Positions 16,257 through 25,418 of a DNA stretch of 64,000 nucleotides are shown here, piece after piece. The position numbers and the translations under genes were made by a program. Position 1 is the first letter of the stretch. Each line of letters starts with the position of its first letter. Source of the DNA: Ktedonobacter sp. SOSP1-85 (GTDB taxonomy: Bacteria > Chloroflexota > Ktedonobacteria > Ktedonobacterales > Ktedonobacteraceae); the NCBI RefSeq assembly GCF_016587415.1, contig NZ_BNJI01000001.1, positions 4,379,501-4,443,500 on the forward strand, read 5' to 3'. The notes below the pieces were generated by a model. The model made no database searches and was not told the origin of the DNA. It saw only the letters and a list, made by a program, of their open reading frames with translations.

Positions 16257-17660
16257 CTACTCGCTTATTACCTGGGGAGCACTGGCCTCTTTCTTCGGGC
16301 CAATCCACACTGTTTGCACATTGACGAACTCGCGGATGCCAAACACTGAGAGTTCACGCCCATATCCACTATGTTTGATTCCTCCAAATGGCAAACGCGG
16401 GTCGCTTGCTGTCATACCGTTCAGGAATATAGCACCACTTTCTAAATGGCTAGCGAGTTTACGAGCCTGTTTAATATCGCGTGTCCAGAGGTTGCCGCCA
16501 AGGCCAAAGTCGGAGTCATTAGCCAGCTCAATCGCATGTTCCGTGTCGCGTGCGGTGACCACTGCCGCCACAGGGCCGAAAGTTTCCTCACGGAAGAGCG
16601 GCATCTCAGGGGTTACGCCCGTGACAATCGTTGGTGCATAGAAGTAGCCCTTGCCCTCCAGGCGCTTTCCTCCAAGTAAGAGCCGTGCCCCCATCTCTAG
16701 CGACTTGCGCACCTGCTGCTCCAGGTTCTCGAGCAGGTCAGCGCGCGCCAGGGGACCCATCTGAGTCTCTCTTTGTTGGGGATCTCCCACCTTGAGCTGC
16801 GAGGTAGCCTGCGCGAATTTCTCCTCAAAGGCTTTGGCGACAGACTCTACCACAATAAAGCGCTTGGCGGCGATGCAGCTCTGCCCTGCGTTCTGGAAGC
16901 GTGCCTTGACGGCTGTCTGCGCGGCGGCGTCCAGGTCGGCATCCTCCAGGACGATAAAGGCATCGGAGCCACCCAGCTCTAGCACCGTCTTCTTTAGGAC
17001 CTGGCCGCTGGTAGAGGCTACTTGAATACCAGCCTTCTCGCTCCCGGTCAGTGTCACGGCGGCGATGCGTGGGTCCTCGATCAGGGTATGGGTTTTGGAA
17101 CCTGGAACAAGGACGGTTCTGAAGACGCCCTCGGGGAAGCCACAGCGCTGGAAGATGCGCTCAATCTCTAACGCGACTCCCGAGACGTTGGAGGCATGTT
17201 TTAACACCGCTGTATTGCCCGCCATCAGCGATGGAGCGGCGAAGCGGAAGACTTGCCAGTAGGGGAAGTTCCAGGGCATGAGCGCGAGCACCACACCCAG
17301 GGGGCGAAAGGCGACATAGCTCTCTTGCGCATCCGTCTCGATGCGCTCATCGTGCAGGAACTGTTCTGCGTTCTCCGCGTAGTAGGTACAGTTCCAGGCA
17401 CACTTCTCGACCTCAGCCTCCGACTCGACGATGGATTTCCCCATCTCGCTGGTGGCCAGTTGGGCTAGTTGGGCCTTATGCTCACGTAAATAGGAGGCTA
17501 AATGCTGGAAATGGCGTCCACGCTCAGCAAAGGAGAGGGCGCGCCACTCTCGAAATGCCTTGTGCGCCTGGTCCAGAGCCTCATTGACCTGGTCTTCAGT
17601 ATACGGCGTGTATGTCTCAATAAGCTCTTCATTAGCTGGATTAATTGATTGCATACTCAT
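16257..17660 (-). CDS. Aldehyde dehydrogenase, succinate-semialdehyde dehydrogenase-like
   Basis: 467 aa. NAD(P)-dependent oxidation of an aldehyde to acid. The catalytic Cys is in NAGQSCIAAKR, the general-base Glu in LELGGSDAF, and the nucleotide site shows MPWNFPYWQ and LTGSEKAG. The overall pattern, including the start SINPANEELI and the end IKHSGYGREL, fits the GabD/succinate-semialdehyde group. It could take 4-aminobutanal/GABA-derived aldehydes together with the putrescine aminotransferase at 53685. The open frame extends 22 codons upstream, but AGGAGGTG lies just before the ATG at 17660. Confidence 0.9.
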   Translation of the reverse strand: MSMQSINPANEELIETYTPYTEDQVNEALDQAHKAFREWRALSFAERGRHFQHLASYLREHKAQLAQLATSEMGKSIVESEAEVEKCAWNCTYYAENAEQFLHDERIETDAQESYVAFRPLGVVLALMPWNFPYWQVFRFAAPSLMAGNTAVLKHASNVSGVALEIERIFQRCGFPEGVFRTVLVPGSKTHTLIEDPRIAAVTLTGSEKAGIQVASTSGQVLKKTVLELGGSDAFIVLEDADLDAAAQTAVKARFQNAGQSCIAAKRFIVVESVAKAFEEKFAQATSQLKVGDPQQRETQMGPLARADLLENLEQQVRKSLEMGARLLLGGKRLEGKGYFYAPTIVTGVTPEMPLFREETFGPVAAVVTARDTEHAIELANDSDFGLGGNLWTRDIKQARKLASHLESGAIFLNGMTASDPRLPFGGIKHSGYGRELSVFGIREFVNVQTVWIGPKKEASAPQVISE

Positions 17661-17783
17661 GACTCGGCACCTCCTGTATTTCAGTTGCATTGTATCCCCT
17701 CGCCAGGAGAAGTTGCAATGCCTCATAAGGAGAAAAATGATTCGCGAAATTAGCCCTAAGAGATAACCGTTTAAAGATATATT

Positions 17784-17846
17784 GGGTAGTGAATGTGGTG
17801 TGTGCTGGCGGCTTCAAGCCGCCAGCACACACCACATTCACTACCC
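17784..17846. repeat. Palindrome in a divergent intergenic region
   Basis: 31-bp perfect arms beginning GGGTAGTGAATGTGGTGTGT. It lies between two gene starts facing away from each other, so it cannot terminate either flanking gene. Confidence 0.6.
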
Positions 17847-17984
17847 CGCTTTTTTTATCCTCTCAGGAAAAGCGTCTACGTAAGTGAGGGAGAATGTTTT
17901 TTGTCATAAAATTCCCTTAATATGATGTCTTGATAGAAGAGGGAAATATTCTCTAGGGTGCCATGCTAAGGTTGCGAAAAAGGA

Positions 17985-19427
17985 ATGAGACTAGTGGATA
18001 ACAAACCTGAAAGACCTTTGCAATTCCGCTGGCAGGATGCCGAAAATGTCATGAATGCCTTACGTGCTGGAAATTCCTGCGCTCTATTGGGGATGGATGG
18101 CGTGGGAAAAAGCCGGTTCATGCAGCATCTAGCCACGCCCTCAGTGCTTGAGCATTATCTTGGTGAGAAGTCCAAACATATGCATTGCCTCTTGCTCAGT
18201 GCCCACGAGCTGACAAGCATATCGGCTCTGGCCTGTTACCGGCGCATGGCCTTGCTCTTGAACGAGGTCATGCGCCGGTATGATCTTCCACCTGCCGAGG
18301 AAAATCCCCTGCTCCTCACCAATGAGGATATCGCCAGTACACTCTTGCTCCAGCGCGTAGAGCAGCTTATGCAGCAGGATGAGCAACTGACACTGGTCTA
18401 CTTCTTTGATGAGCTGGATAGCGTCTATACCCAGGTTGAGCCACAGTTCCTGCGCTTCTTGCAGGCTTTGCGCTACCGGGCGCAGGGGCGCGTCTGCTAT
18501 GTTCTGGCGAGTAATAATCCGCCGAAACTGCTCGGTGAGACGCGGACACGGAAGCAGATGAGTGACGCTTTTTCTGAACTGGTGAATGGGCGCGTGCTTG
18601 GCGTCAGGCCCCTTGAGCGGGAGGACGCTTATCTACTTATCGAGAGGGGACTACCCGCCGCCTTGCATGAAGGTTTTCCTCTTCCTCTTGTGAGCCTGCA
18701 ACGCCTGCTCTTCGAGGTAACAGGTGGGCATCATGGCCTGTTGCGTACCACGCTGTTATTGCTTGAACAGGGCCAGGTGGCGCTTCAGGAACGAGAGAGT
18801 ATCACGACCCTGAGCGAGAAGTTACTGCGCAATGGAACGATTAACAGTAAATGTGAACAGCTCTGGGAGAGTCTCAGCGAACCGGAGCAGCAGTGCTTAA
18901 AGCAGTTGCAAAAAGGCCAGCTCGTCAAAGCCACGGTCTCGCAACAACTGACCAATCGCCAGGTAAATGACCTCTTCGCGTGGCTGCAACTCAAGGGCGT
19001 GCTGGCGGAATCCTCGCGTAGTAAGACCTATCGCTGCTTCTCGCCGCTACTGGCGGCGTATATATCGCAGCAATTCTCTGCCGCCTCGCCCGGGCTTCAG
19101 ATTGATTTTACGCGCTACCGTTGCTGGATTGATGGTGTGCTCCAACCCGATTACTTGCGCCCGCACGAGCTTCGCCTGTTACGTTACCTGGCAGACCATG
19201 CGGGCGAGGTCTGTTCGCGTCGCGACACTACGAGCGCCGTATACAACGAGGCATATAGTTCGGCGACGGACGATGCGCGCCTGGATGCCCTGGTGGAACG
19301 TACACGCAGGCACATGGGCGACGATCCACGCGCGCCCCGCTTCCTGATCACGGTGCGTGGCGCGGGCCACCAGCTGAATGAATACCTATCGCGGGACCCT
19401 CAGATAGATCGCGGGAATATTTCCTGA
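17985..19427 (+). CDS. AAA/STAND-like ATPase with C-terminal winged-helix DNA-binding domain
   Basis: 480 aa. The P-loop is LLGMDGVGKSRF (near 37), Walker B is VYFFDELDSVY (near 137), and a sensor-like stretch is VCYVLASNNPPK. The middle 150 residues are helical, like the arm region of STAND ATPases. Residues about 380-475 form an OmpR-type winged helix: CWIDGVLQPDYLRPHELRLL, DALVERTRRHMGDD, FLITVRGAGHQLNE. It is therefore probably an ATP-switched transcription factor. The usual STAND order has the DNA-binding domain first or LuxR-type last, so this arrangement is somewhat unusual. Target unknown. Confidence 0.82.
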   Translation: MRLVDNKPERPLQFRWQDAENVMNALRAGNSCALLGMDGVGKSRFMQHLATPSVLEHYLGEKSKHMHCLLLSAHELTSISALACYRRMALLLNEVMRRYDLPPAEENPLLLTNEDIASTLLLQRVEQLMQQDEQLTLVYFFDELDSVYTQVEPQFLRFLQALRYRAQGRVCYVLASNNPPKLLGETRTRKQMSDAFSELVNGRVLGVRPLEREDAYLLIERGLPAALHEGFPLPLVSLQRLLFEVTGGHHGLLRTTLLLLEQGQVALQERESITTLSEKLLRNGTINSKCEQLWESLSEPEQQCLKQLQKGQLVKATVSQQLTNRQVNDLFAWLQLKGVLAESSRSKTYRCFSPLLAAYISQQFSAASPGLQIDFTRYRCWIDGVLQPDYLRPHELRLLRYLADHAGEVCSRRDTTSAVYNEAYSSATDDARLDALVERTRRHMGDDPRAPRFLITVRGAGHQLNEYLSRDPQIDRGNIS

Positions 19428-19519
19428 GATCGGCCCATAAAAATGCTGTGAGTGCTATAATCCACACGCATGTAGTTAGGCGGTGTGGTAAACTTCGATA
19501 GGAGAGGCATCTGGTTCTA

Positions 19520-20488
19520 GTGTTCCAAACGCAGGGGGTACGTGTGCGCAATATCAATCTGCATCAACTGGCAACCTTTCAGGTCGTCGCGAAACACTGT
19601 AGCTATGTACGGGCTGCCGAGGAACTGCATTTTAGCCAGCCAGCCGTCTCGGCGCAGATTCGCCAATTAGAGGAGATGCTAGGCGTTAAGCTCTTTGATA
19701 AAATTGGACGCCGGACTCATCTGACGCAGGCGGGCGAGGAATTGTATCTCTACAGCCAGAAAATTTTTACTCTGATCGATGAGACGCTGGATACGATGGA
19801 GGCGCTCCGTAGCCCTCACTACGGGCGTTTAAGTGTCGGTGCGGATACGACCGTGGGCACATATGTTATCCCCAAGCTACTGGGGAAATTTCGCCAGATG
19901 TATCCGCAGGTTGAGATTACACTTGAGGTCTTCAACCATAACTACCTGGTAGACGCACTGGTGCATAACCGGATCGATATGGGGATTATGGGACGTATTC
20001 CGAGCGATGTCCCTATGTTTGTCGCGCCTTTCGCTGCTAACGAACTGGTCATTGTCGGCACCCCTTCCCATCGCCTGGCAAATTGCGAAGGCGTTCCCCT
20101 GACTGAATTGGCACGCGAACATTTTCTCATGCGTGAGGAGGGATCGGGGACGCGCGCAGCCCTGGAAACGGTCTTCCGCGACGCGGGCCTGCCTCTGCTA
20201 GTGAGTATGCAGGTGGGAAATAATAGCGCCATCAAGCAGGGGGTTCAGGCGGGTCTGGGCATCGCCCTCATCTCGCGCGTCGCCATCGATATGGAACTGG
20301 AGACCAACCGTCTGGTCATGCTGGATGTCGATGGCTTCCCCGTAATGCGCCAGTGGCGCCTGTTTCACCTCAAGGAGAAGAATCTTTCGGCCACGGCCCG
20401 CGCCTTCAAGCTCTTTCTCCTGCAACATACCAACCTTCCCCTGAATGAACTTCCACCCCTCCTCCAAAAGCAGGTGCAATATCAATAG
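19520..20488 (+). CDS. LysR family transcriptional regulator
   Basis: 322 aa. The N-terminal helix-turn-helix (about residues 12-70) reads INLHQLATFQVVAKHCSYVRAAEELHFSQPAVSAQIRQLE in part. The effector domain (about 95-300) contains LSVGADTTVGTYVIPKLLG, similar to CbbR/CysL-like regulators. It lies tail to tail with the CoA-lyase/acyl-CoA dehydrogenase operon with 7 nt between stops, so control of that operon is not implied by position. Start GTG at 19520; a GTG at 19544 is also possible. Confidence 0.92.
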   Translation: MFQTQGVRVRNINLHQLATFQVVAKHCSYVRAAEELHFSQPAVSAQIRQLEEMLGVKLFDKIGRRTHLTQAGEELYLYSQKIFTLIDETLDTMEALRSPHYGRLSVGADTTVGTYVIPKLLGKFRQMYPQVEITLEVFNHNYLVDALVHNRIDMGIMGRIPSDVPMFVAPFAANELVIVGTPSHRLANCEGVPLTELAREHFLMREEGSGTRAALETVFRDAGLPLLVSMQVGNNSAIKQGVQAGLGIALISRVAIDMELETNRLVMLDVDGFPVMRQWRLFHLKEKNLSATARAFKLFLLQHTNLPLNELPPLLQKQVQYQ

Positions 20489-20495
20489 GTGGCGC

Positions 20496-21392
20496 CTAGA
20501 GACCCAGCAGGTCGGCTTTGCGCAGGGTATTCTGAATGCTGCGCACGATCGCCGCGTCAACCATCTTGCCGTTGACGGCGATGGCCCCCACGCCCCGGGT
20601 CTGGGCCTCGCGGTAGGCCTGATCAATGGCGCGAGCCTCAGTGATCTCTTCGGCTGTTGGCGAGAAGACCTGGTTAGCGATCTCTAACTGGGATGGGTGA
20701 ATGGCCCATTTGCCGACGAAACCAAGCGCGCGAGCGCGTAAGCATTCGCGGCGGTAGCCCTCGGGGTCCTTGAAATTCGCGTAGGCGCCGTCGATGGCAT
20801 CGATGCCTGCCGCGCGCGCCGCGATGGCGATCTTGTTGCGCGCGTAATACCAGGTGTCAGGGTAAATCTCAAAGGAGCCATCGATACCACGGCTATCCAC
20901 GCCTTGCGAGGCGCTATAATCGCCAGGGCCAAAGATCAAGGCCTCCAGGCGTGGGCTGACGCGGGCGATCTCCTCTATATGCAGCATGGCCTCGACCTCT
21001 TCGATAAAGGCCTCCAGCCGAATGGGATGTGTGCGGTGCAGGCGCTTCTCAATCTGGGTGAGCAGGACATCGACCCACCAGATATCGCGCGCAGCCTTGA
21101 CCTTGGGGATGATCAAGATGTCGAGCTGTTCCCCGGCCTCCTCCACGATGGTGATGATATCCTGGTAGGCATACTCGCTCTCCAGGTTATTGATACGCAC
21201 GGCGCGCGTCTTCTTCCCCCAGTCAAGGGTGGTCAGGGCCTCAACGATTTTTGCGCGTGCCTCGCCCTTGGCATCGGGCGAGACCGCGTCTTCTAGATCG
21301 AGGATGACCAGGTCGGCCTGGCTTGCCGCCGCTTTCCGCAGCATATACTCATTGCTGCCCGGTGTAGACAGCTCTGAACGTCGTAGTCGCAT
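20496..21392 (-). CDS. HpcH/HpaI aldolase/citrate lyase family protein (CoA ester lyase, CitE/malyl-CoA lyase-like)
   Basis: 298 aa TIM barrel. Features: RRSELSTPGSNEYMLRKAA start, LVILDLEDAVSPDAK (acidic metal-site strand), LDILIIPKVKAARD, LEAFIEEVEAML, ALIFGPGDYSASQG, and GKWAIHPSQLE near the end. These match the CitE-like/(S)-citramalyl- or malyl-CoA lyase group that uses Mg2+ to cleave beta-hydroxyacyl-CoA. It is the second gene of a two-gene operon, 15 nt after the acyl-CoA dehydrogenase. Precise substrate unknown. Confidence 0.88.
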   Translation of the reverse strand: MRLRRSELSTPGSNEYMLRKAAASQADLVILDLEDAVSPDAKGEARAKIVEALTTLDWGKKTRAVRINNLESEYAYQDIITIVEEAGEQLDILIIPKVKAARDIWWVDVLLTQIEKRLHRTHPIRLEAFIEEVEAMLHIEEIARVSPRLEALIFGPGDYSASQGVDSRGIDGSFEIYPDTWYYARNKIAIAARAAGIDAIDGAYANFKDPEGYRRECLRARALGFVGKWAIHPSQLEIANQVFSPTAEEITEARAIDQAYREAQTRGVGAIAVNGKMVDAAIVRSIQNTLRKADLLGL

Positions 21393-21407
21393 GCCTGTCT
21401 TCCTTAC

Positions 21408-22601
21408 TTACTCTTGTTCCAGGGCATCTTTGGCGAGGGACGAGAGGGTCACATCGTCCATAGGAGGATGATGCAGGCCGGCTCGCACATCGCGGTAGTA
21501 GCGCTGGAGGGGGAAATTGAGTGAGAGGCTGGCCCCACCCACCAGGCGCATGGCCAGGTCAACGATCTCAACCGCGTGGTTTGTCACCAGGTACTTGGCG
21601 GCGGCGAACTGGCTCGCGGGCACGCTCTCAGGGTCCTGGCTGAACTGCTCGGCAATGCCAAAGAAGACGGCATGGCATTGCAGTAGTGCCAGCTCCATCT
21701 TCGCGATCTTTTCCTGCACATGCGGGATGGCGGCGATGGACTGCTGCTTGATTGAATTGGGGCGCCTCCGGCGCGCGAAGTTAACGGCCTCGTTGCGCGC
21801 CGCCTGGGCAATACCCAGGTAGACCGCCACGGTGGGGAAGGACCAGGCGCTCAGGCGCAGCTTAGCCTCTGGATTGGCCGGAAGCTCGCGCTCCATATAG
21901 GCTTCGGCCGGGATGTGGACATGCTCTAAAATGACATCATTGCTGCCAGAGCCGCGCATCCCAACGGTGTTCCAGGTATCTTCAATGCGCAGGCCCTCGG
22001 CGGTGCGTGGAATCAGGAACTGGCCGCGCTCGGCCTCAATGGGTTCCAGGTTGGTCTCGTCTTCAATGGCGCAGCTCGTGAGGAAGAAGGAGAGGGCATG
22101 GCTTCCAGTGGTAAAGGTTTTGCGCCCATCGATGATCCATGAGCCATCTTCCTGGCGGCGCGCGACTGTTGTGGGCAGGCCTCCGCGACTGGGACTCCCG
22201 GTGGCAGGCTCGCTCAGCGCGGCGTTCAGCATGGCTCCGTCTTCCACCACTGCGCGGCAGATATTGGCGAAGAACTCGTTGTGCTCATCACCTGCGTTCT
22301 CGGCCATCTTGGCGATATTGGCGATATGCATACTGGCGGCCAACGCGGTCGAGGCATCGCCCTGAGCCAGGCGGTACTGTGCCAGCACCACATCGATCAG
22401 ACTGGCCCCCAGGCCGCCATATTCTTTGGGGACGCTGAGTTTGAGATAGCCTGCGTCGCGCAGGTCATCATAGTTTTGCAGTGGAAAGATGCCCGCCCAG
22501 TCGTTCTCGTGGGCACGTTTGGCAAAGGTTTCAGCTAATTCTCCAGCGAGGGTAAGAAGGTATTGTTGCTGCTCCGTTTTGGGGTACAGAGGAAAAGTCA
22601 T
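21408..22601 (-). CDS. Acyl-CoA dehydrogenase family flavoprotein
   Basis: 397 aa. N-terminal helical domain, middle beta domain (ALSEPATGSPSRGG, then WIIDGRKTFTTGSHAL) and C-terminal helical domain (MRLVGGASLSLNFPLQRYYRDVRAG). In classical acyl-CoA dehydrogenases the catalytic Glu follows the RDxR region in a YEG-type motif. Here that place reads GLHHPPMDD, with no Glu. This is more like the flavin monooxygenase-type relatives (DszC/SfnB group) or an altered enzyme. First gene of the operon with the CoA lyase, which hints at CoA-thioester chemistry all the same. Confidence 0.88.
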   Translation of the reverse strand: MTFPLYPKTEQQQYLLTLAGELAETFAKRAHENDWAGIFPLQNYDDLRDAGYLKLSVPKEYGGLGASLIDVVLAQYRLAQGDASTALAASMHIANIAKMAENAGDEHNEFFANICRAVVEDGAMLNAALSEPATGSPSRGGLPTTVARRQEDGSWIIDGRKTFTTGSHALSFFLTSCAIEDETNLEPIEAERGQFLIPRTAEGLRIEDTWNTVGMRGSGSNDVILEHVHIPAEAYMERELPANPEAKLRLSAWSFPTVAVYLGIAQAARNEAVNFARRRRPNSIKQQSIAAIPHVQEKIAKMELALLQCHAVFFGIAEQFSQDPESVPASQFAAAKYLVTNHAVEIVDLAMRLVGGASLSLNFPLQRYYRDVRAGLHHPPMDDVTLSSLAKDALEQE

Positions 22602-22675
22602 CTATGAAAAACTCCTTGGTTTGGCTCCATGAGGATAAGATAGTCGTTCTCTCAGCCTTATTGTATAACAATATC

Positions 22676-22740
22676 TGGGTAGGTGGTATGGTGGATGCTG
22701 CCAACCTGCGGTTGGCAGCATCCACCATACCACCTACCCA
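22676..22740. repeat. Palindrome with adjacent tag
   Basis: 31-bp perfect arms (TGGGTAGGTGGTATGGTGGA and on), 3-nt loop. The tag GAGCGCCGTAGGCGGGA follows at 22744-22760. Confidence 0.6.
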
Positions 22741-22785
22741 GGCGAGCGCCGTAGGCGGGAGCAGTCACGCCAAAGAGGTAAAAAG

Positions 22786-22828
22786 AAAGAGGGAGAGACC
22801 TCCACCAGAATGGAATCTCTCCCTCTTT
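22786..22828 (-). terminator. Intrinsic terminator of the 73-aa gene
   Basis: 13-bp stem AAAGAGGGAGAGA/TCTCTCCCTCTTT. Read on the minus strand it is followed by CTTTTTACC, a T-rich tract. It stands 56 nt after the stop of the small gene at 22885. Confidence 0.75.
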
Positions 22829-22884
22829 CTGAAAGTGAGGGCGCTGGGTAGTTCAGAACAGCACAAGAGATGGGTGTCTGCTAG

Positions 22885-23106
22885 TTATCCCATGACCTGG
22901 TTGTAGAGGTCATAGATCGCAAGTGTTGCCTCTGACTCACCGATATGTCGCGCTAATTGCCCTTGATACTGGTCCACACGTCTCATACGAAGATCCATAA
23001 TTTCATGCTTGGCCGTGCCCCAGGCCAGTCCATTTAGTCCCTGTTTGATCGCTTCATATTCTTCGGCGATGCGCTGGCGCAGGAGGGCGATTTCGCTTTG
23101 GTGCAT
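22885..23106 (-). CDS. Small conserved-looking hypothetical protein, 73 aa
   Basis: The mostly helical sequence starts MHQSEIALLRQRIAEEYEA and contains LAWGTAKHEIMDLRMRRV. GAAAGAAGG before the ATG and a clear terminator behind the gene support that it is real. The heptad-like pattern of Leu, Ile and Val suggests a short helical bundle. I do not recognise the family. It stands alone between repeats. Confidence 0.65.
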   Translation of the reverse strand: MHQSEIALLRQRIAEEYEAIKQGLNGLAWGTAKHEIMDLRMRRVDQYQGQLARHIGESEATLAIYDLYNQVMG

Positions 23107-23443
23107 AGGATGGTGCCTTCTTTCCTGGAAAAGAGCAGTGCGACGCTACCAGTGTGTTGCCGCAACAACGGCGTTTGTTCGTTGTACTTTTCTAAACGGG
23201 GACTATACCATGTTTTTTCGTGATTTTCATGTTCTTGGCATATTTTAGGGGTGTTTTAATACTATCTTTATGCTGGACTTCTCAGCGCCTGCGGCGCTTC
23301 GCATAGATAAGGATGTGTGGTGGCGTCGTGGCTTGGCCCCGAGGCTATCACACATCCTTACCCGGAGAGTCACGCGTGGCGTGGCAAGTTGTAGGGTCCA
23401 AGCTGGCTTGGACTTCTCCAGGAGCAGAAACGTTGGCTTGTCG
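23107..23443. other. Gene-free stretch with repeat fragments
   Basis: It contains a tag-like sequence on the minus strand (AGCGCCGCAGGCGCT, near 23283-23297), an imperfect hairpin with TAAGGATGTGTG/CACACATCCTTA arms (23307-23360), and a partial copy of the TAGGGTCCAAGCTGGCTTGG arm (23391-23410). No coding signal seen. Confidence 0.55.
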
Positions 23444-24139
23444 TTAGGTGAGAGTGAGTTGGAGGGCGTGGGCGAAGGGGCGGTAGCCGGCGTTGTGAGC
23501 CAGGCGGAGGGAGGCGTGGTTGTTGGCCAGGGCGCTGTAGATGGGAAGCAGGCCTTCTTGCGTGATGGCTTCGGCCCAGAGGAGAGTAGCCGCCAGGGCG
23601 TAACCTTTGTGGCGAGCCTCGGGAAGTGTCTCCACTCCCAGTTCGCAGGCATCTGGTGTGCGCCGCGAGCTATGGGCTACGCTCACAAGGCGATCATGCT
23701 CCACAACGCCAAAGACTGGTTGCTGCTGGGGCGCACTAAAATAGTCTACATCTTCTGGCAAGAAGGTAGCGATGATATGGCGTTCGTCGGGCGAGATGCG
23801 TCGGGCGAGCCGCCGCGCCTCAGCGAGATCCATAGCAGGCGTAGCTGTCTGAACAAGCGCGACCTCACGGCTGGCGCTAACTCCCTGTGAAACTGCCTTT
23901 ACTTCTGTAGCTGCCTGTAGCTGCCTGGCATGTTGAAGGAGTTGCTCGCCCTGTTGGGGAGTGACATCAGAGCGCCAGATGTAGAGCTGTTCATTAGTGG
24001 GCTGGAGTGTAGCGATGCAGAGGTGCCAGGGTGGTTGGTGTGGCGCTAGTACGATGGTATGTGTCTGCGTGAGTGGAGGAATCTGGATATACCAGACGGC
24101 CTCAAGATGGTGGCGCAATAGAGTGTGAGTATCAAGCAT
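23444..24139 (-). CDS. GNAT family N-acetyltransferase
   Basis: 231 aa. The C-terminal half (about residues 130-225) is an FR47-like GNAT fold. The acetyl-CoA loop is in TLPEARHKGYALAATLLW and the following strand-helix reads YSALANNHASLRLAHNAGYRP. The N-terminal half (about 1-110) is a divergent domain often found in this subgroup. Substrate unknown. It is followed by repeats and preceded by a palindrome. Confidence 0.85.
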   Translation of the reverse strand: MLDTHTLLRHHLEAVWYIQIPPLTQTHTIVLAPHQPPWHLCIATLQPTNEQLYIWRSDVTPQQGEQLLQHARQLQAATEVKAVSQGVSASREVALVQTATPAMDLAEARRLARRISPDERHIIATFLPEDVDYFSAPQQQPVFGVVEHDRLVSVAHSSRRTPDACELGVETLPEARHKGYALAATLLWAEAITQEGLLPIYSALANNHASLRLAHNAGYRPFAHALQLTLT

Positions 24140-24160
24140 GAAATAGCGATCCTTTTATTT

Positions 24161-24225
24161 CCGATAGATGGTGTGGCACGTCCTGGCAGCCGCTGGCTAC
24201 CAGGACGTGCCACACCATCTATCGG
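24161..24225. terminator. Palindrome after the dienelactone hydrolase gene
   Basis: 26-bp perfect arms beginning CCGATAGATGGTGTGGCACG. A tag-like sequence (CAAGCGCAGAGGCGCGA) follows at 24228. Confidence 0.55.
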
Positions 24226-24274
24226 GGCAAGCGCAGAGGCGCGAGGAGTTTAAGCCCAAAAGTTGCACATCAGG

Positions 24275-24970
24275 TTACTTTAAATGCTCTTTCAGGAAAT
24301 TGATGGCCCGTGGCCAGGCATCGGCGGCCGCCGCTTCATTGCCCATGCCGTGATCTGGATTGAGGAAGGCGTGTCCGGCGTCATATACCTTGATCGTAAA
24401 ATCTTTCCCGGCATCTTTGTAGAGCTTCTCAATCTTCTGTCTCTGTTCCGGGGGAATGCCTTCGTCCTGGCTACCATAGACGGCGAAGACGGGCGCGTTC
24501 ACGCGTGCGACCTCTTCAGGCTTGGGATCATAGCCGCCGCCATAGAATGGCACCAGCGCGCCCAGGTCAGGATAGTGCGCCGCCGCGGTATATGCCAGGA
24601 AGCCTCCAAAGCAGAAGCCCATCAGGCCCAGCTTCTTGGGTTCGACGTTATCCATATTTTTCACGGTGTTAAGTGCGCCAATGATCTCGTTGACCGCGCG
24701 ATCCACATTTTCGCGTGTTGCCATCATTAAGCGCATGGCGTCGTTAGGTTCAGAGGCGATTTTGCCATGAAAGAGGTCGGGCACGGCGACGACAAAGCCC
24801 TCAAGCGCCAGTTTCTGCGCCAGGTCGCGAATATGAGGTTCGATCCCCCACCATTCCTGAATCAGGACAACGCCAGGATGCTTAGCATCGTCATCGGGCT
24901 GGGCGATGAAAGCATAGGCACCCTCACCATTGACGGGTAGCTTCACATGCGAAGTGTGAATTACAGCCAT
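24275..24970 (-). CDS. Dienelactone hydrolase family protein
   Basis: 231 aa alpha/beta hydrolase. The triad is Cys in LMGFCFGGFLAY (near 122), Asp in VYGSQDEGIPPEQ (near 170) and His in YDAGHAFLNP (near 203). QEWWG near 38 supplies the Glu that activates the Cys in this family. Related enzymes open dienelactones or similar lactones/esters. No aromatic pathway genes are adjacent, so the substrate is open. Confidence 0.92.
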   Translation of the reverse strand: MAVIHTSHVKLPVNGEGAYAFIAQPDDDAKHPGVVLIQEWWGIEPHIRDLAQKLALEGFVVAVPDLFHGKIASEPNDAMRLMMATRENVDRAVNEIIGALNTVKNMDNVEPKKLGLMGFCFGGFLAYTAAAHYPDLGALVPFYGGGYDPKPEEVARVNAPVFAVYGSQDEGIPPEQRQKIEKLYKDAGKDFTIKVYDAGHAFLNPDHGMGNEAAAADAWPRAINFLKEHLK

Positions 24971-25185
24971 TGTCAGCTCCTTTTCATATAGGCGTAATTA
25001 GACTGAAATAGCGTTATGGATAACGGAGGGCCAGGAATAAGCGCTTGGGCTGTAGTGTTATCCATCGCTAGATATGCTTTTTACAGGTAGATTATATACT
25101 ATGGAGACGATGCAAATGCCCCTGGCGTGTACACGGCTCCCTCAATTTCTTCAGGTTTTGCGCCGATAGCTCTTCATCCTGCTGC

Positions 25186-25214
25186 TTGACACTGCATGGC
25201 TTTGTCTGTACACT
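25186..25214 (+). promoter_or_regulatory. Promoter of the metG leader
   Basis: Consensus TTGACA (25186-25191), 17-bp spacer, TACACT (25209-25214). It would give a leader of about 310 nt before metG. Confidence 0.75.
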
Positions 25215-25286
25215 GAAGAAGGTAGGTAGATGTAGAGTTTTTCGTTAACTGTCCTACCAAGAGTATAGCATTTAAGAGAGAACACG

Positions 25287-25418
25287 ATGACCCTGCAACA
25301 GAAAAACATGTACATGTCAATGTGTGTTGCTATGGACCAGATGTCGATGATGATGGCATCGGGCCGGGTATCGCTGTTCCTCTCGACCCCCAGACCACGC
25401 TCAGACCTATTGAGGTGA
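25287..25418 (+). CDS. Methionine-rich leader peptide of metG, 43 aa
   Basis: An ATG at 25287 opens a 43-codon frame ending TGA at 25416-25418. Residues 1, 8, 10, 12, 16, 19, 21, 22 and 23 are Met, with three in a row at 21-23. Nine Met in the first 23 codons is far above chance, and the next gene is methionyl-tRNA synthetase. The frame starts about 70 nt after the promoter, with AGAGAG upstream of the ATG. Its last codons overlap the first arm of the competing hairpins. It is read as a ribosome sensor for charged tRNA-Met. The sequence is seen directly; the role is inferred by analogy to pheM and trpL leaders. Confidence 0.8.
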   Translation: MTLQQKNMYMSMCVAMDQMSMMMASGRVSLFLSTPRPRSDLLR

